Below are positions 35,136 through 43,693 of a stretch of 64,000 bases of DNA, piece after piece. The notes below the pieces were generated by a model. That model worked only from the letters and a program-made list of their open reading frames with translations. It was not told the origin of the DNA and searched no databases. Within the stretch, counting starts at the first letter, position 1, and each line of letters opens with the position of its first letter. A program made the position numbers and the translations under genes. This stretch comes from Lentisphaerota bacterium (GTDB lineage: Bacteria > Verrucomicrobiota > Lentisphaeria > Victivallales > Victivallaceae), in the NCBI GenBank assembly GCA_015061605.1, contig SUWH01000014.1:1-64000 (forward strand), in the 5' to 3' direction.

Positions 35136-36350
35136 ATGTTGAAGAAAACCAATCTGTTGTTGGCGGCATTGGCTCTGGGAATTTTTTCCGGATGCGCCAC
35201 CGCCGAAGTCACAAAAACTGCGCAACCTGAAACTGCAAAGCAAACGGTGAACGCCGCTCCCAAAGCCAAAGCAGCAAAAAAAGCTAAAAAAGTTAAAAAG
35301 CCGGTCATCAAGTACCCTGCCCTCACCGATCCGCAATCCTGGACCATGGTCGTTGTGCCGGATGTCCAGACCTACATCAAACAGATCGAAAATCAGGGTA
35401 TCATGGATATGATGCTGGCATGGATCGTCCGCCGCCGCGAAGAGATGAATATCCGGCAGGTGCTTTTTACCGGCGACCTGGTCTACTCCAACAGCCACGG
35501 CTATGTTGAGCAGCCCAAGGGGTTGCGCTTCTTCCGTTCCGGCAGACTGCGCGATTTGATCGGCGAAGAACAGTGGAAAGCCTTTTCCCGGTTGATGGAA
35601 CGGTTGGACGGTGAAGTTCCCTATATCCTCTCCACGGGTAACCACGATTACGGTGTCGGCAGCGCGGAAAACCGCAACTCCTATTTTGATAAATATTTCC
35701 CGACTGACCGCAATCCGCTCACCCGCCGCCACCTTGTTGCCTGTGCCCCGAATGCTTTCGGTTTGAGCACCCTGCAGACTGCTGCCTATGAATTTACCGC
35801 CCCTGCCCCGGACGGCAGAAAGTTTCTGGTCATTTCCCTTCAGTTTGCTCCCACCGATGCCGATCTCGCCTGGGCGAAAAAAATCGCTGACATGGAACGT
35901 TTTGAAAACCATATCGGCATTGTGCTGACCCACAGCTACATCCGCGCCAACGGTCTCCGCATTGAAAGTGAAAAATATGCGTTGAGCAAAGCCGGCGGCA
36001 ACCCCGGTGAACAGATTTTCCAAAAGTTGGTTTATCCTGCCAAAAACATCCGTATGGTCGTTTGCGGTCATGTCTGCAGTCCCGACAAATGGGAAAGTGC
36101 GGTCGGTTTCTCCTGGGCGAAAAACTCTTCCGGCAAGAGCGTTGCCCAGATGGTTTTCAACACCCAGGCCATCGGCGGAGGATTCAGCGGCAACGGCGGC
36201 GACGGCTGGCTGCGTCTGCTGGAATTCATGCCCGACAGAAAGACCATCAAAGCAACCACCTATTCTCCGTTCTTCGGCAGCTCGACTTCCACCAACCACA
36301 TGTCGTGGAAAACCGATGCCCGCAACGAATTCACATTCACTCTTGAATAA
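35136..36350 (+). CDS. Calcineurin-like phosphoesterase lipoprotein
   Basis: The product is 404 aa. I use ATG 35136, which has AAGGA upstream and gives a lipoprotein signal (ALALGIFSGCAT), rather than the ORF opening at 35049. A lysine/alanine-rich linker (residues about 40-60) precedes a metallophosphoesterase domain: VVPDVQTY (D-x-Q replacing D-x-H), FTGDLVYSN, STGNHDYG, LTHSYI and CGHVCSPD (second His of GHxH absent). The D-x-Q form is known in this superfamily; loss of the last His is less usual and may alter metal binding. It is probably anchored facing the periplasm. The substrate is unknown. Confidence 0.85.
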   Translation: MLKKTNLLLAALALGIFSGCATAEVTKTAQPETAKQTVNAAPKAKAAKKAKKVKKPVIKYPALTDPQSWTMVVVPDVQTYIKQIENQGIMDMMLAWIVRRREEMNIRQVLFTGDLVYSNSHGYVEQPKGLRFFRSGRLRDLIGEEQWKAFSRLMERLDGEVPYILSTGNHDYGVGSAENRNSYFDKYFPTDRNPLTRRHLVACAPNAFGLSTLQTAAYEFTAPAPDGRKFLVISLQFAPTDADLAWAKKIADMERFENHIGIVLTHSYIRANGLRIESEKYALSKAGGNPGEQIFQKLVYPAKNIRMVVCGHVCSPDKWESAVGFSWAKNSSGKSVAQMVFNTQAIGGGFSGNGGDGWLRLLEFMPDRKTIKATTYSPFFGSSTSTNHMSWKTDARNEFTFTLE

Positions 36351-36420
36351 TCTTTTTCATTCAACTTTCGGCAACTTTCGGGGTGCATTTTTTCACCTCT
36401 TTCCGGAAAAAGCAGAGTAT

Positions 36421-37232
36421 TTTGCCGCTCCGTTGTCCAGATATCAGATTGCTGATTTGACACGTTGAGTTGGACATGTCGTACGGGTACGAGATGTCCA
36501 ACTCGCGGCAAAACAGATCGTGCAGCATCCGCAAACATAAAGACAATGGGCAGCTTGTTGTCCGTTATCGTCCGTCAGACAACATCGCGCCATGTGGTAC
36601 TTCGCCCGTGCGCCGGCCTCGACCGAGGCGACGACCGCAAGGCCAGCGGGAGCAAAAAAAACCGCCGTCAGGCGAGCGGTAAACGTGCCGCTGCGAGGTA
36701 TCGCGCCCTCCCGCTGGTCGGACTTGATCGATTTACCACTAAAAAAACAAGTGCATTACTTACTACCTCACGCATGTCGGGCGAACAGCCCGACGATATG
36801 CGCACAGCCAGTCGCCAAGGAGCGATATCGCGCCGCTATCCGGTGGTTTTGTCAAGGCGAAGCCGAGGGAGTGAACTTATGTTCTCGACCGAGGCTGAGT
36901 CCGCCGACAAGGCCAGCGGGAGCAAAAAAAATCCGCCGTCAGGCGGAATCAAAAACTACCTCACGCATGTCGGGCTGAAAAGCCCGACGATATGCGCACA
37001 GCCAGCGGGAGCTAAAAAATCCGCCGTCAGGCGGAATCATCTGCCGCGACAGCGGCTACCTCACGCCTGTTGCGCGTTCAGCGCAACGACAGGCGCACAG
37101 CCAGCAGCTCAAGGAGCGATATCGCGCCGCTATCCGGTGGTTTTGCCGAGGAGCCGCGACAGGAGCGTACTTGCGTACGTGACTGGAGCGGCGACGACCG
37201 CAAGGCCAGCGGGAGCAAGCAAGATCGCTCCG
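36421..37232. repeat. Mosaic of palindromic repeats, no gene
   Basis: This gene-free block is built from repeated pieces. A near-perfect palindrome lies at 36468-36505 inside 9-bp outer arms (TTTTGCCGC 36421-36429, GCGGCAAAA 36506-36514). A 28-base unit is identical at 36628-36655 and 37191-37218. A 35-base unit is identical at 36817-36851 and 37111-37145. Three hairpin units occur at 36763-36811, 36956-37005 and 37056-37104. ATCCGCC-GTCA-GGCGGAAT hairpins lie at 36931-36948 and 37020-37036. A long open frame through it has no coding signs. Confidence 0.85.
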
Positions 37233-37580
37233 TTATTTCTTAAACATGAAATAAACGGCGCCCACCATGCATAGACCGGCCCAGAGGTAGTTCCAGCGCA
37301 GAGGTTCTTTCATGTAAATAACGCTGAACGGCACAAAGATGGAAAGCGTTATCACTTCCTGAATGATTTTCAATTGTGCCAGAGTCAAATGCCCTTCATG
37401 TCCGATACGGTTGGCGGGGACTTGAATCAGGTATTCAAAGAATGCCACGCCCCAGCTGACAAGGACGGCGATTATCCACGGCTTACTGCTCAGGGTACGC
37501 AAATGGCCGTACCAGGCAAAGGTCATAAAGCAGTTGGAAAGGACCAAGAGCAAAACAGTTTTAAGCAATACTTGCGCCAT
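37233..37580 (-). CDS. DUF486 (DMT-like) membrane protein
   Basis: A 115-aa inner-membrane protein with four predicted helices and the DUF486 landmarks CFMTFAWYGHL, VSWGVAFFEYLIQVPANRIG and a C-terminal YLWAGLCMVGAVYFMFKK. It belongs to the small DMT-related transporters whose substrate is unknown. It is the last gene of the operon that begins with the kdgK-like gene, 17 bases after the beta-sandwich paralog. Its stop codon borders the repeat mosaic, which may supply the terminator. Confidence 0.85.
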   Translation of the reverse strand: MAQVLLKTVLLLVLSNCFMTFAWYGHLRTLSSKPWIIAVLVSWGVAFFEYLIQVPANRIGHEGHLTLAQLKIIQEVITLSIFVPFSVIYMKEPLRWNYLWAGLCMVGAVYFMFKK

Positions 37581-37597
37581 AATAATACCTGATTTTA

Positions 37598-38251
37598 CTA
37601 TTCTGCATTGGGAGCGGAAATTTTGAAATCATAGAAACGGTTGCGGCCCTCACAGGCAATGATGCCCAGATAGAACTCTTTTCCAAGTCCGGGGAGGAAA
37701 CAGCCAAAAACCTTGCCGTCACATTCGACTTCCAGATGTTCTCCTTTGGCAGTTTCGCTGATTGTGACTTTGAGTTCATAGCGGGTGTTGGGCTGATAAG
37801 TTCCATTCATATAAGCAAACTTGACCCAGTCGGGGGCATTATTTTTCCACATGTGCTTCCAAACATTCATGCCCAGATCATAGAGGACGATCTCCCAGTG
37901 TTCGCGGAATTCCGGCGCACCGGATGGAGTGTGGACACCGAATTCCGGAGCAATAACGATCAAAGGCGCCATGCGGTCATCAAAGGACATGGTGGATGAG
38001 CAGACGATTTTTTTATCCATTTTGATTTTTTTGCCGTAACACATGGCGACATAGGCTTCATCCTGCATGGGACCGTGAAGCTGTTCATTGGTGGCATCAT
38101 CGGGAACATTCTGGACGATGTGATCATCTTCCTGGCGCCAGCTGCGCACGCAGCTCCAGCGGGGCCCTTTGACCATAACAAAGTCTGTCGGATTCCATTT
38201 ATTTCTGGAAAAATCCGCGTTAAATTCAAACCCTTCAACAGCGTGAACCAT
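37598..38251 (-). CDS. Beta-sandwich protein without signal, paralog
   Basis: This 217-aa protein is a close paralog of the gene 2 bases upstream (38254-38955) but lacks its signal peptide. Shared blocks include DFVMVKGPRW, DHIVQNVP, EAYVAMCYGKKI, APLIVIAP, EHWEIVLYDLGMNVWKHMW and a C-terminal GLGKEFYLGIIxCEGRNRFYDFKIS. The last block is the jelly-roll end seen in concanavalin-like domains (DUF1080/LamG type). A glycan-binding or lyase role is inferred from its place in an operon with a KDG-kinase-like gene. GGAG precedes the ATG. Confidence 0.68.
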   Translation of the reverse strand: MVHAVEGFEFNADFSRNKWNPTDFVMVKGPRWSCVRSWRQEDDHIVQNVPDDATNEQLHGPMQDEAYVAMCYGKKIKMDKKIVCSSTMSFDDRMAPLIVIAPEFGVHTPSGAPEFREHWEIVLYDLGMNVWKHMWKNNAPDWVKFAYMNGTYQPNTRYELKVTISETAKGEHLEVECDGKVFGCFLPGLGKEFYLGIIACEGRNRFYDFKISAPNAE

Positions 38252-38253
38252 TT

Positions 38254-38955
38254 TTACTTCTCCAAAACTTTGCCGTTGGGCGCACTGATTTTAAAATCAT
38301 AGAAGCGGTTGCGGCCCTCACAACCGATGATACCGAGATAGAATTCTTTACCGAGTCCGGGAAGATGGCAGCCGAATTTTCTGCTTTCGCACTCAACTTC
38401 CATCATCTGCCCTTTTCTGGTGGCGGAAATGGAGATTTTTAGTTCGTAGCGGGTCAGCGGCTTGTAGGGAGCAAGCAAGTAGGAGTGTTTGACCCACGCC
38501 GGTTTGTCATTGATCCACATGTGTTTCCAGACATTCATCCCCAGATCGTAGAGGACGATCTCCCAGTGTTCGCGAAACTCCGGAGAACCGGATGGTTTAT
38601 GAGTTCCCAGCGACGGAGCGATCACGATCAGGGGAGCCATACGGTAATCAAAAGACATGGTGGAAGTGCAGACGACCTTTTTGTCCATTTGGATTTTTTT
38701 ACCGTAACACATGGCAACGTATGCTTCATCGTGCATGCGGCGGTACAAATCAAGTTCGGTCGCAGTTGCCGGAACATTCTGGACGATGTGGTCTTTTTCC
38801 TGTATCCAGCTGCCGACTTTGGTCCAGCGGGGGCCTTTTACCATGACAAAGTCGGCGGGATCCCATTTACCTTTGGAAAAATCGGCTTTAAATTCAAATG
38901 CAGAAAGTTGTACAGCAAAGAACAATCCGGCAAGCAGTACAAAATATTTTTTCAT
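38254..38955 (-). CDS. Secreted beta-sandwich protein, paralog
   Basis: A 233-aa protein with a standard signal peptide (MKKYFVLLAGLFFAVQLSAF; cleavage after about Ala19) followed by the same jelly-roll-like domain as its paralog. The mature part carries FREHWEIVLYDLGMNVWKHMW and a GLGKEFYLGIIGCEGRNRFYDFKIS ending typical of concanavalin-like folds. It probably acts in the periplasm on a carbohydrate. It lies between the kdgK-like gene (21 bases upstream) and its signal-less twin, again giving an external/internal pair as in the GH-like block. Confidence 0.7.
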   Translation of the reverse strand: MKKYFVLLAGLFFAVQLSAFEFKADFSKGKWDPADFVMVKGPRWTKVGSWIQEKDHIVQNVPATATELDLYRRMHDEAYVAMCYGKKIQMDKKVVCTSTMSFDYRMAPLIVIAPSLGTHKPSGSPEFREHWEIVLYDLGMNVWKHMWINDKPAWVKHSYLLAPYKPLTRYELKISISATRKGQMMEVECESRKFGCHLPGLGKEFYLGIIGCEGRNRFYDFKISAPNGKVLEK

Positions 38956-38976
38956 AAATCATATCTCCTTTTTTTT

Positions 38977-40059
38977 TCAGCGATCGACCCGGGCGGAGCC
39001 GCCGCCGATCAATTTTTCGACTTCAGCTTTGGTCGCCATTGAGGTATCGCCGGGGGTGGTCATTGCCAGCGCACCGTGAGCGGCGCCGTATTCAACGGCA
39101 ACTTCCGCTTTACCGGTGGTGAGCAAGCCGTAGATAAGTCCGGAAGCAAAACTGTCTCCGCCGCCGACCCGGTCAAAAATTTCCAGAGCTTTGCGTTCGG
39201 TGGATTTGCAGAATTTTCCATCCTGATATGAGATAGCTGACCAGTCATTTATTGAAGCGGAAATAACCTGGCGCAAAGTGGTGGCGACCACCTGAAAATT
39301 GGGATAGAGTTTAACGACTTCTTTGATCATGGCCTCAAATTTGGAAGAGTCGATATTGTTGAGATCGTTTTCAGCCATACCGAGACAGGCGGAAAAATCC
39401 TCTTCATTACCGATCATGACATCCACATAACGGGCGATCTCTTTATTGACCTCCTGCGCACGCGCCTTGCCGCCGATGCTTTTCCAGAGGCTGGGGCGGT
39501 AGTTGAGGTCATAACTGGTGATGGTATCATATTTTTTGGCGCACTTCAATGCTTCGATGACGACCTCCGGGGTGGTATCGGAAAGCGCGGCAAAGATACC
39601 GCCGGTATGGAAGTGGCGGACACCCTGTCTGCCAAAAAGTTCTTCCCAGTCGATGTCACCGGCTTTGAGTTGGGAAACAGCGGTATTTCCCCGATCGGAA
39701 CAGCCAACAGCGCCCCGGATACCGAAGCCGCGTTCGGTGAAATTCAATCCGTTGCGCACCGTTCTGCCGGTGCCGTCATAGGGGACCCACTTGATAAATG
39801 AGGTATCTACCCCACCCTGTAAAATAAAGTCTTCGACCAGACGGCCCACCGGATTGTCGGCAAAAGCTGTCACTACTCCCGCACGCAGACCGAAACAGCG
39901 GCGCAGACCGCGGGCGACATTGTATTCACCGCCCCCTTCCCAGACATTGAATGTACGTGTGGTATGTATTCTTCCGGCACCGGGGTCGAGCCGGAGCATA
40001 ACTTCGCCGAGACTTACGATATCAAAGCGGCATTGTGAAGCATCTTTATATTTCAGCAT
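38977..40059 (-). CDS. kdgK: PfkB-family sugar kinase, KDG kinase-like
   Basis: The 360-aa ribokinase-family enzyme has the PfkB signatures GGGEYNVARGLRR near the start and RVGGGDSFASGLIYGLL near residue 290, with the catalytic Asp in GGGDS. The N-terminal SLGEVMLRLDP and the general layout fit 2-keto-3-deoxygluconate kinase, which phosphorylates the end product of uronic-acid polymer breakdown. That fits the heparinase nearby, but another sugar is possible. It is the first gene of a four-gene operon and is divergent from the gene at 40201. Confidence 0.82.
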   Translation of the reverse strand: MLKYKDASQCRFDIVSLGEVMLRLDPGAGRIHTTRTFNVWEGGGEYNVARGLRRCFGLRAGVVTAFADNPVGRLVEDFILQGGVDTSFIKWVPYDGTGRTVRNGLNFTERGFGIRGAVGCSDRGNTAVSQLKAGDIDWEELFGRQGVRHFHTGGIFAALSDTTPEVVIEALKCAKKYDTITSYDLNYRPSLWKSIGGKARAQEVNKEIARYVDVMIGNEEDFSACLGMAENDLNNIDSSKFEAMIKEVVKLYPNFQVVATTLRQVISASINDWSAISYQDGKFCKSTERKALEIFDRVGGGDSFASGLIYGLLTTGKAEVAVEYGAAHGALAMTTPGDTSMATKAEVEKLIGGGSARVDR

Positions 40060-40200
40060 AAAACAGATCCTTATGTTAATAATATATGACGATTTGATAA
40101 GATAACCGGAAATTCCGTATTTGTCAAGTTTTTTTGCCTTGCAAAAAGATAAAAAAACGGTTATATTTTGTTATGTGAACATCAACCACCGGAATAGACT

Positions 40201-41334
40201 ATGAAACCGTTTTTTAAAATCTTTTTACTTATGCTGTCAACTGCGCTTACTGCAATTGAACCGTTCCGTTCGCCGACGCCGCTGGAAAAAAGGCTTGCCG
40301 CTGCCAAGGCGGAATTTTACCGCGACTATGATAAAATTGATGCTCACTTCAAGTTTATCAGACACCTTTATGATGCCGGTTGTCTGGAAAGTGCTTTCTG
40401 CAATGCTGAAACTTTATTGAAAAACGCCGTTGACAATAAAGCAAAAGAGAGTTTTGACCGCTGTTCACGGCGTAAACTGGATGAACTTCTCAACACAAAA
40501 GAACGGGAATCTATTGCAAAACTGCCCAAAAAAGAGCAGTTCAACCAAATCAATATCATCTTGCAGAACAAGGCTTCAGTAAAACCGGTGTTTACTGAAT
40601 ATTTGCGTTTTTCCGGAGATCCGGAAAAATGGAACAGCCGCAATCCCAAAGATATAGCATTGGTAAAAAAACAGATCTCTGAAGCCTCGGCTTCCGGTAA
40701 ATTCGATTATCTGCTGGATTATAATTCCGCAGTTGCCAACTACCTCTATCTGGCGGCAAAAGATTATGAGAATGCCCTGCCCTGTTTTATCAGATTATAT
40801 TTTCACGACCCGGAATACCGGACCGCACTGCAATCACCATTGGGATACACTATAAACCATATTCTGCAAATATTGACTCCGCTTCGCCGCAATCATGCAG
40901 AAGTGATCTCCCGCCGCGATCCGGTGAAGCTCATCATTGAAAACATGCACACCCACCCCCGCACCGTAGAAAATTTCCTGCGGAACAGTAAAAAGGAGCT
41001 GTCGGCAGAAAAATTTGTCAAACTCTGCTTGCTGGCATCCGATTCGGTTGATCTTCAATTGCGTTCATTCACATTCGGTGAATTGATGCGGCGCGATCTT
41101 TCGCCGCTGCTGCCGCTTTTAAAAACACTGCTCGCCGATGACGATGCCGGAAGACGGGCAGCAGCAGCATTGATCCTCCCCTTTGCCATCCCGGCAAATC
41201 AACTGCCCGATGCGCTGGCTGAAATGTATAAAGATGAAAGCGCAATAGTCAGAATGACCGTAAAAAACGTTGCACAAAACCGTTGTTCAGCCGAAAACCA
41301 CGCCAGATTTCAACAGTTGATCAAAAGCAAATAA
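40201..41334 (+). CDS. Secreted helical-repeat protein, unknown
   Basis: The 377-aa product has an N-terminal signal peptide ending near ALTAIE, so it is exported. The rest is almost entirely helical, with TPR-like pairs in the first half (DAHFKFIRHLYDAGCLESAFCNAETLL) and HEAT-like repeats at the end (LPLLKTLLADDDAGRRAAAALILPFA, LAEMYKDESAIVRMTVKNVA). It is probably a scaffold or interaction protein in the periplasm. No catalytic motif is seen. It stands alone between the divergent kdgK operon and the convergent murJ gene, which starts at the next base. Confidence 0.7.
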   Translation: MKPFFKIFLLMLSTALTAIEPFRSPTPLEKRLAAAKAEFYRDYDKIDAHFKFIRHLYDAGCLESAFCNAETLLKNAVDNKAKESFDRCSRRKLDELLNTKERESIAKLPKKEQFNQINIILQNKASVKPVFTEYLRFSGDPEKWNSRNPKDIALVKKQISEASASGKFDYLLDYNSAVANYLYLAAKDYENALPCFIRLYFHDPEYRTALQSPLGYTINHILQILTPLRRNHAEVISRRDPVKLIIENMHTHPRTVENFLRNSKKELSAEKFVKLCLLASDSVDLQLRSFTFGELMRRDLSPLLPLLKTLLADDDAGRRAAAALILPFAIPANQLPDALAEMYKDESAIVRMTVKNVAQNRCSAENHARFQQLIKSK

Positions 41335-42939
41335 CTATTTCCGGCGGCGGAGCAATCTGAAGAGTTCTTTGATTTCAGAAGAACCGAGAACCAAAGTTGC
41401 AACGGAATAACCGGCAACTGTTACCGAACCGGCACCACCAAGCAGAATAAGTTCATTCATCCAGTGTTTTGCCGCCCACGCTTCAATACCGGAACTGCGG
41501 CTGAACATCAATACCGCAAATGCGATACCGAATGCGGCAATCGCGTTGCGGCAGAAACTCACTGCGACCGCACCGTAATTGCGGGTCATATTCTCCTTTT
41601 TCAACAACCATAACAATACGCCGTTATTGAAAAGAGAAGATATAACGGTTGCCAGAGCGATACCGCCCTGGGATAAAAACTGCATCAAAATATAGTTCAT
41701 AACAATGTTGATCACTGTTGCGCAAACCGAAACTTTCAATACTGTAACCATCTTCTTTCTGGCGTAAAAAGCCGGATAAATAACTTTCAGCGAACAGAAA
41801 AACGGTATTCCTGCTCCGTAAAAAACCGCCACCCAATGAGCAGCAAGCAGATCCGACATCGTATACCGCCCGCCAAGACACAACACATGGAGCATACCGG
41901 TATGAAAGAACACCACCATTGCCGCCACCGGCAGAGTGATAAACCATATCATACGCAAACTTAAAGCCAGTGTGTCCGCAATTTCTTCACAATTGCCCTC
42001 TGCCGCAGAACGCGACATCATCGCCATCAGTACATTGCCCAGACTTACAGCCACAATGCCGATGGGAATATCCACGATCCGGTCGATATAGGTCAATGCG
42101 GGGATCGCCTGATCCCCCAGACTTGCCGCCATCGCCCGGTCGATGATGAAACTCACCTGCAATGCGGCATATCCGCATATCCCGGGCAGCGCCAGTTTGA
42201 AGAGTTTCCCCAGAATATTGCGTTCCTGCCAAAAATGGCGAAAATCGGGAAACAATCCCGTTTTAACCAGAACGATCGCCACCATGAGCAACTGCAACAC
42301 TCCTGCCGCCGGAACCAGTAACGCCAGCATCGGCAGAAACTGCGTTTCCGGCATAGACCAATACCATGCGGCACTCAATCCGCCCAGCAGAACGATATTC
42401 AGCAGCAATGCCGCCAGAGCCGGAAGCAGAAATATTTTAGAGTAATGCAGGATCGCCCCCACCACTCCGGCAAGACAGATAAACAATCCGTAAGGCATCA
42501 ACAACGGCAGAAGTTTGAAAGTCAGCACGATCCGCGGATGGGTAAAAAATTCAACTCCCCACGAAGCAGAATATTTTACGACAACAATGCTGAAAAGTGA
42601 TACCAGCAAAACTATTGCAAGCAGAATACCGCTCAAAACCGAAAATACCACCGCCAACTGTTTGCGTACCCGCCCAGTGCCATCATTGACACAATTTTCA
42701 GCGATCAGCGGAATGAGCGCATTTGACAACGCCCCCTCCCCCAATACCCGGCGCAATAAATTCGGAATGGCAAAAGCGAGGAACCAGGCGCTGGCGACTT
42801 CACCTCCGCCGAGTACAGTAGACTCCAACCGCACCCGGACAACGCCGAGGAGGCGGCTCAAAAAGGTGGCAAATCCCATGGAAAGAGTGCCTTTGAAAAT
42901 ACTTTTTTTATTTTCAGAAACATTGACAGTATTGTTCAT
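41335..42939 (-). CDS. murJ: Lipid II flippase MurJ
   Basis: A 534-aa integral membrane protein with about fourteen hydrophobic segments, in the MurJ/MviN branch of the MOP flippases. The N-terminus has GTLSMGFATFLSRLLGVVR followed by the conserved FLAFAIPNLLRRVLGEGALSNALIP. It flips lipid II across the inner membrane during peptidoglycan synthesis. I place the start at ATG 42939, with GGAGA upstream and an ATGA overlap with the preceding gene; an in-frame TTG at 42948 is less likely. It is the last gene of the long leftward operon. Confidence 0.95.
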   Translation of the reverse strand: MNNTVNVSENKKSIFKGTLSMGFATFLSRLLGVVRVRLESTVLGGGEVASAWFLAFAIPNLLRRVLGEGALSNALIPLIAENCVNDGTGRVRKQLAVVFSVLSGILLAIVLLVSLFSIVVVKYSASWGVEFFTHPRIVLTFKLLPLLMPYGLFICLAGVVGAILHYSKIFLLPALAALLLNIVLLGGLSAAWYWSMPETQFLPMLALLVPAAGVLQLLMVAIVLVKTGLFPDFRHFWQERNILGKLFKLALPGICGYAALQVSFIIDRAMAASLGDQAIPALTYIDRIVDIPIGIVAVSLGNVLMAMMSRSAAEGNCEEIADTLALSLRMIWFITLPVAAMVVFFHTGMLHVLCLGGRYTMSDLLAAHWVAVFYGAGIPFFCSLKVIYPAFYARKKMVTVLKVSVCATVINIVMNYILMQFLSQGGIALATVISSLFNNGVLLWLLKKENMTRNYGAVAVSFCRNAIAAFGIAFAVLMFSRSSGIEAWAAKHWMNELILLGGAGSVTVAGYSVATLVLGSSEIKELFRLLRRRK

Positions 42940-43676
42940 TTCCGGCAATCTCCGGCAAGTTTATCCAGGACAGCATAATTTTCCGCATCAGTTCCCTGTC
43001 CGGGGGCAAAGATCATGTAATCATTTTCCCAAGTAGCGGGACGGGAGACATTCATCACCCGTTTGACCACTTCAGCACTCAAATAGTTACAGCTGGCAAC
43101 CTCAAACGAAATGCGCCAGTTGTCACAATCAAAAGGAAATTTCTCTGCAGCCGCAGTCAGATAATCAAAACTTTTAGGTTCGTGCGGATGAAAATCCAAC
43201 AGCAGTTTACGGAACAATGTACTGCTGCGCAAAAATTTGCCGGTAAGCTCCAGCGCCTGCTCAAAATTTTCCGGCAGGCGCAATTCATAGCGCAATTCAA
43301 TATCGAATCTTTCACAAATACCGGAAACACACAACAGAATATCGTTGAGAGCTGCCGCATATTTCCGGTCAGCAGCCGCCCGTCCGATATCGGGAGTCAG
43401 AGTGGCGATCCGGATCCCGGACTGATTCATTATCCTGCATCGCTTTTCCAACACAGACAGAAAACCGCAACACACCTGAAACGGGACTTCCGGTAATTCA
43501 GAAATGATACTGCGTCCGAAAAGCTCCCGGACATGAACACGGTATCCATCCGGCAACAGTTCTTCGAGGTTGTCAGAATCCAGCATTTCGCCGGAGATTT
43601 CGACAATGGAAAAATTTTTGAAACGGTCAAGAAGTTTCAAATCATCGGCGGTATATATTGCAATTCCCCATTCCAT
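42936..43676 (-). CDS. TIM-barrel-like protein, unknown
   Basis: The 246-aa protein resembles the sugar phosphate isomerase/endonuclease IV type TIM barrel: SIVEISGEMLDSDNLEELLP near the start, RIATLTPDIGR in the middle and LLLDFHPHEPKSFDYL later. The match is weak and no metal-binding His/Glu set is complete by eye. The function is unknown. It sits between ribE (17 bases upstream) and murJ, overlapping the latter by 4 bases, so it belongs to the housekeeping operon. Its CxxPGQGTDAEN-like end (FAPGQGTDAENYAVL) is distinctive. Confidence 0.6.
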   Translation of the reverse strand: MEWGIAIYTADDLKLLDRFKNFSIVEISGEMLDSDNLEELLPDGYRVHVRELFGRSIISELPEVPFQVCCGFLSVLEKRCRIMNQSGIRIATLTPDIGRAAADRKYAAALNDILLCVSGICERFDIELRYELRLPENFEQALELTGKFLRSSTLFRKLLLDFHPHEPKSFDYLTAAAEKFPFDCDNWRISFEVASCNYLSAEVVKRVMNVSRPATWENDYMIFAPGQGTDAENYAVLDKLAGDCRK

Positions 43677-43693
43677 AGCGCGGCATCACCTTG

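Noticed and set aside
35121-36299. 392-codon open frame antisense to the phosphoesterase gene
   Set aside because: Shadow frame; the sense strand has the lipobox and catalytic motifs.
36465-37274. 269-codon open frame on the + strand
   Set aside because: It runs through the repeat mosaic, is Arg/Ser/Ala-rich with repeated non-natural segments, and has no ribosome-binding site.
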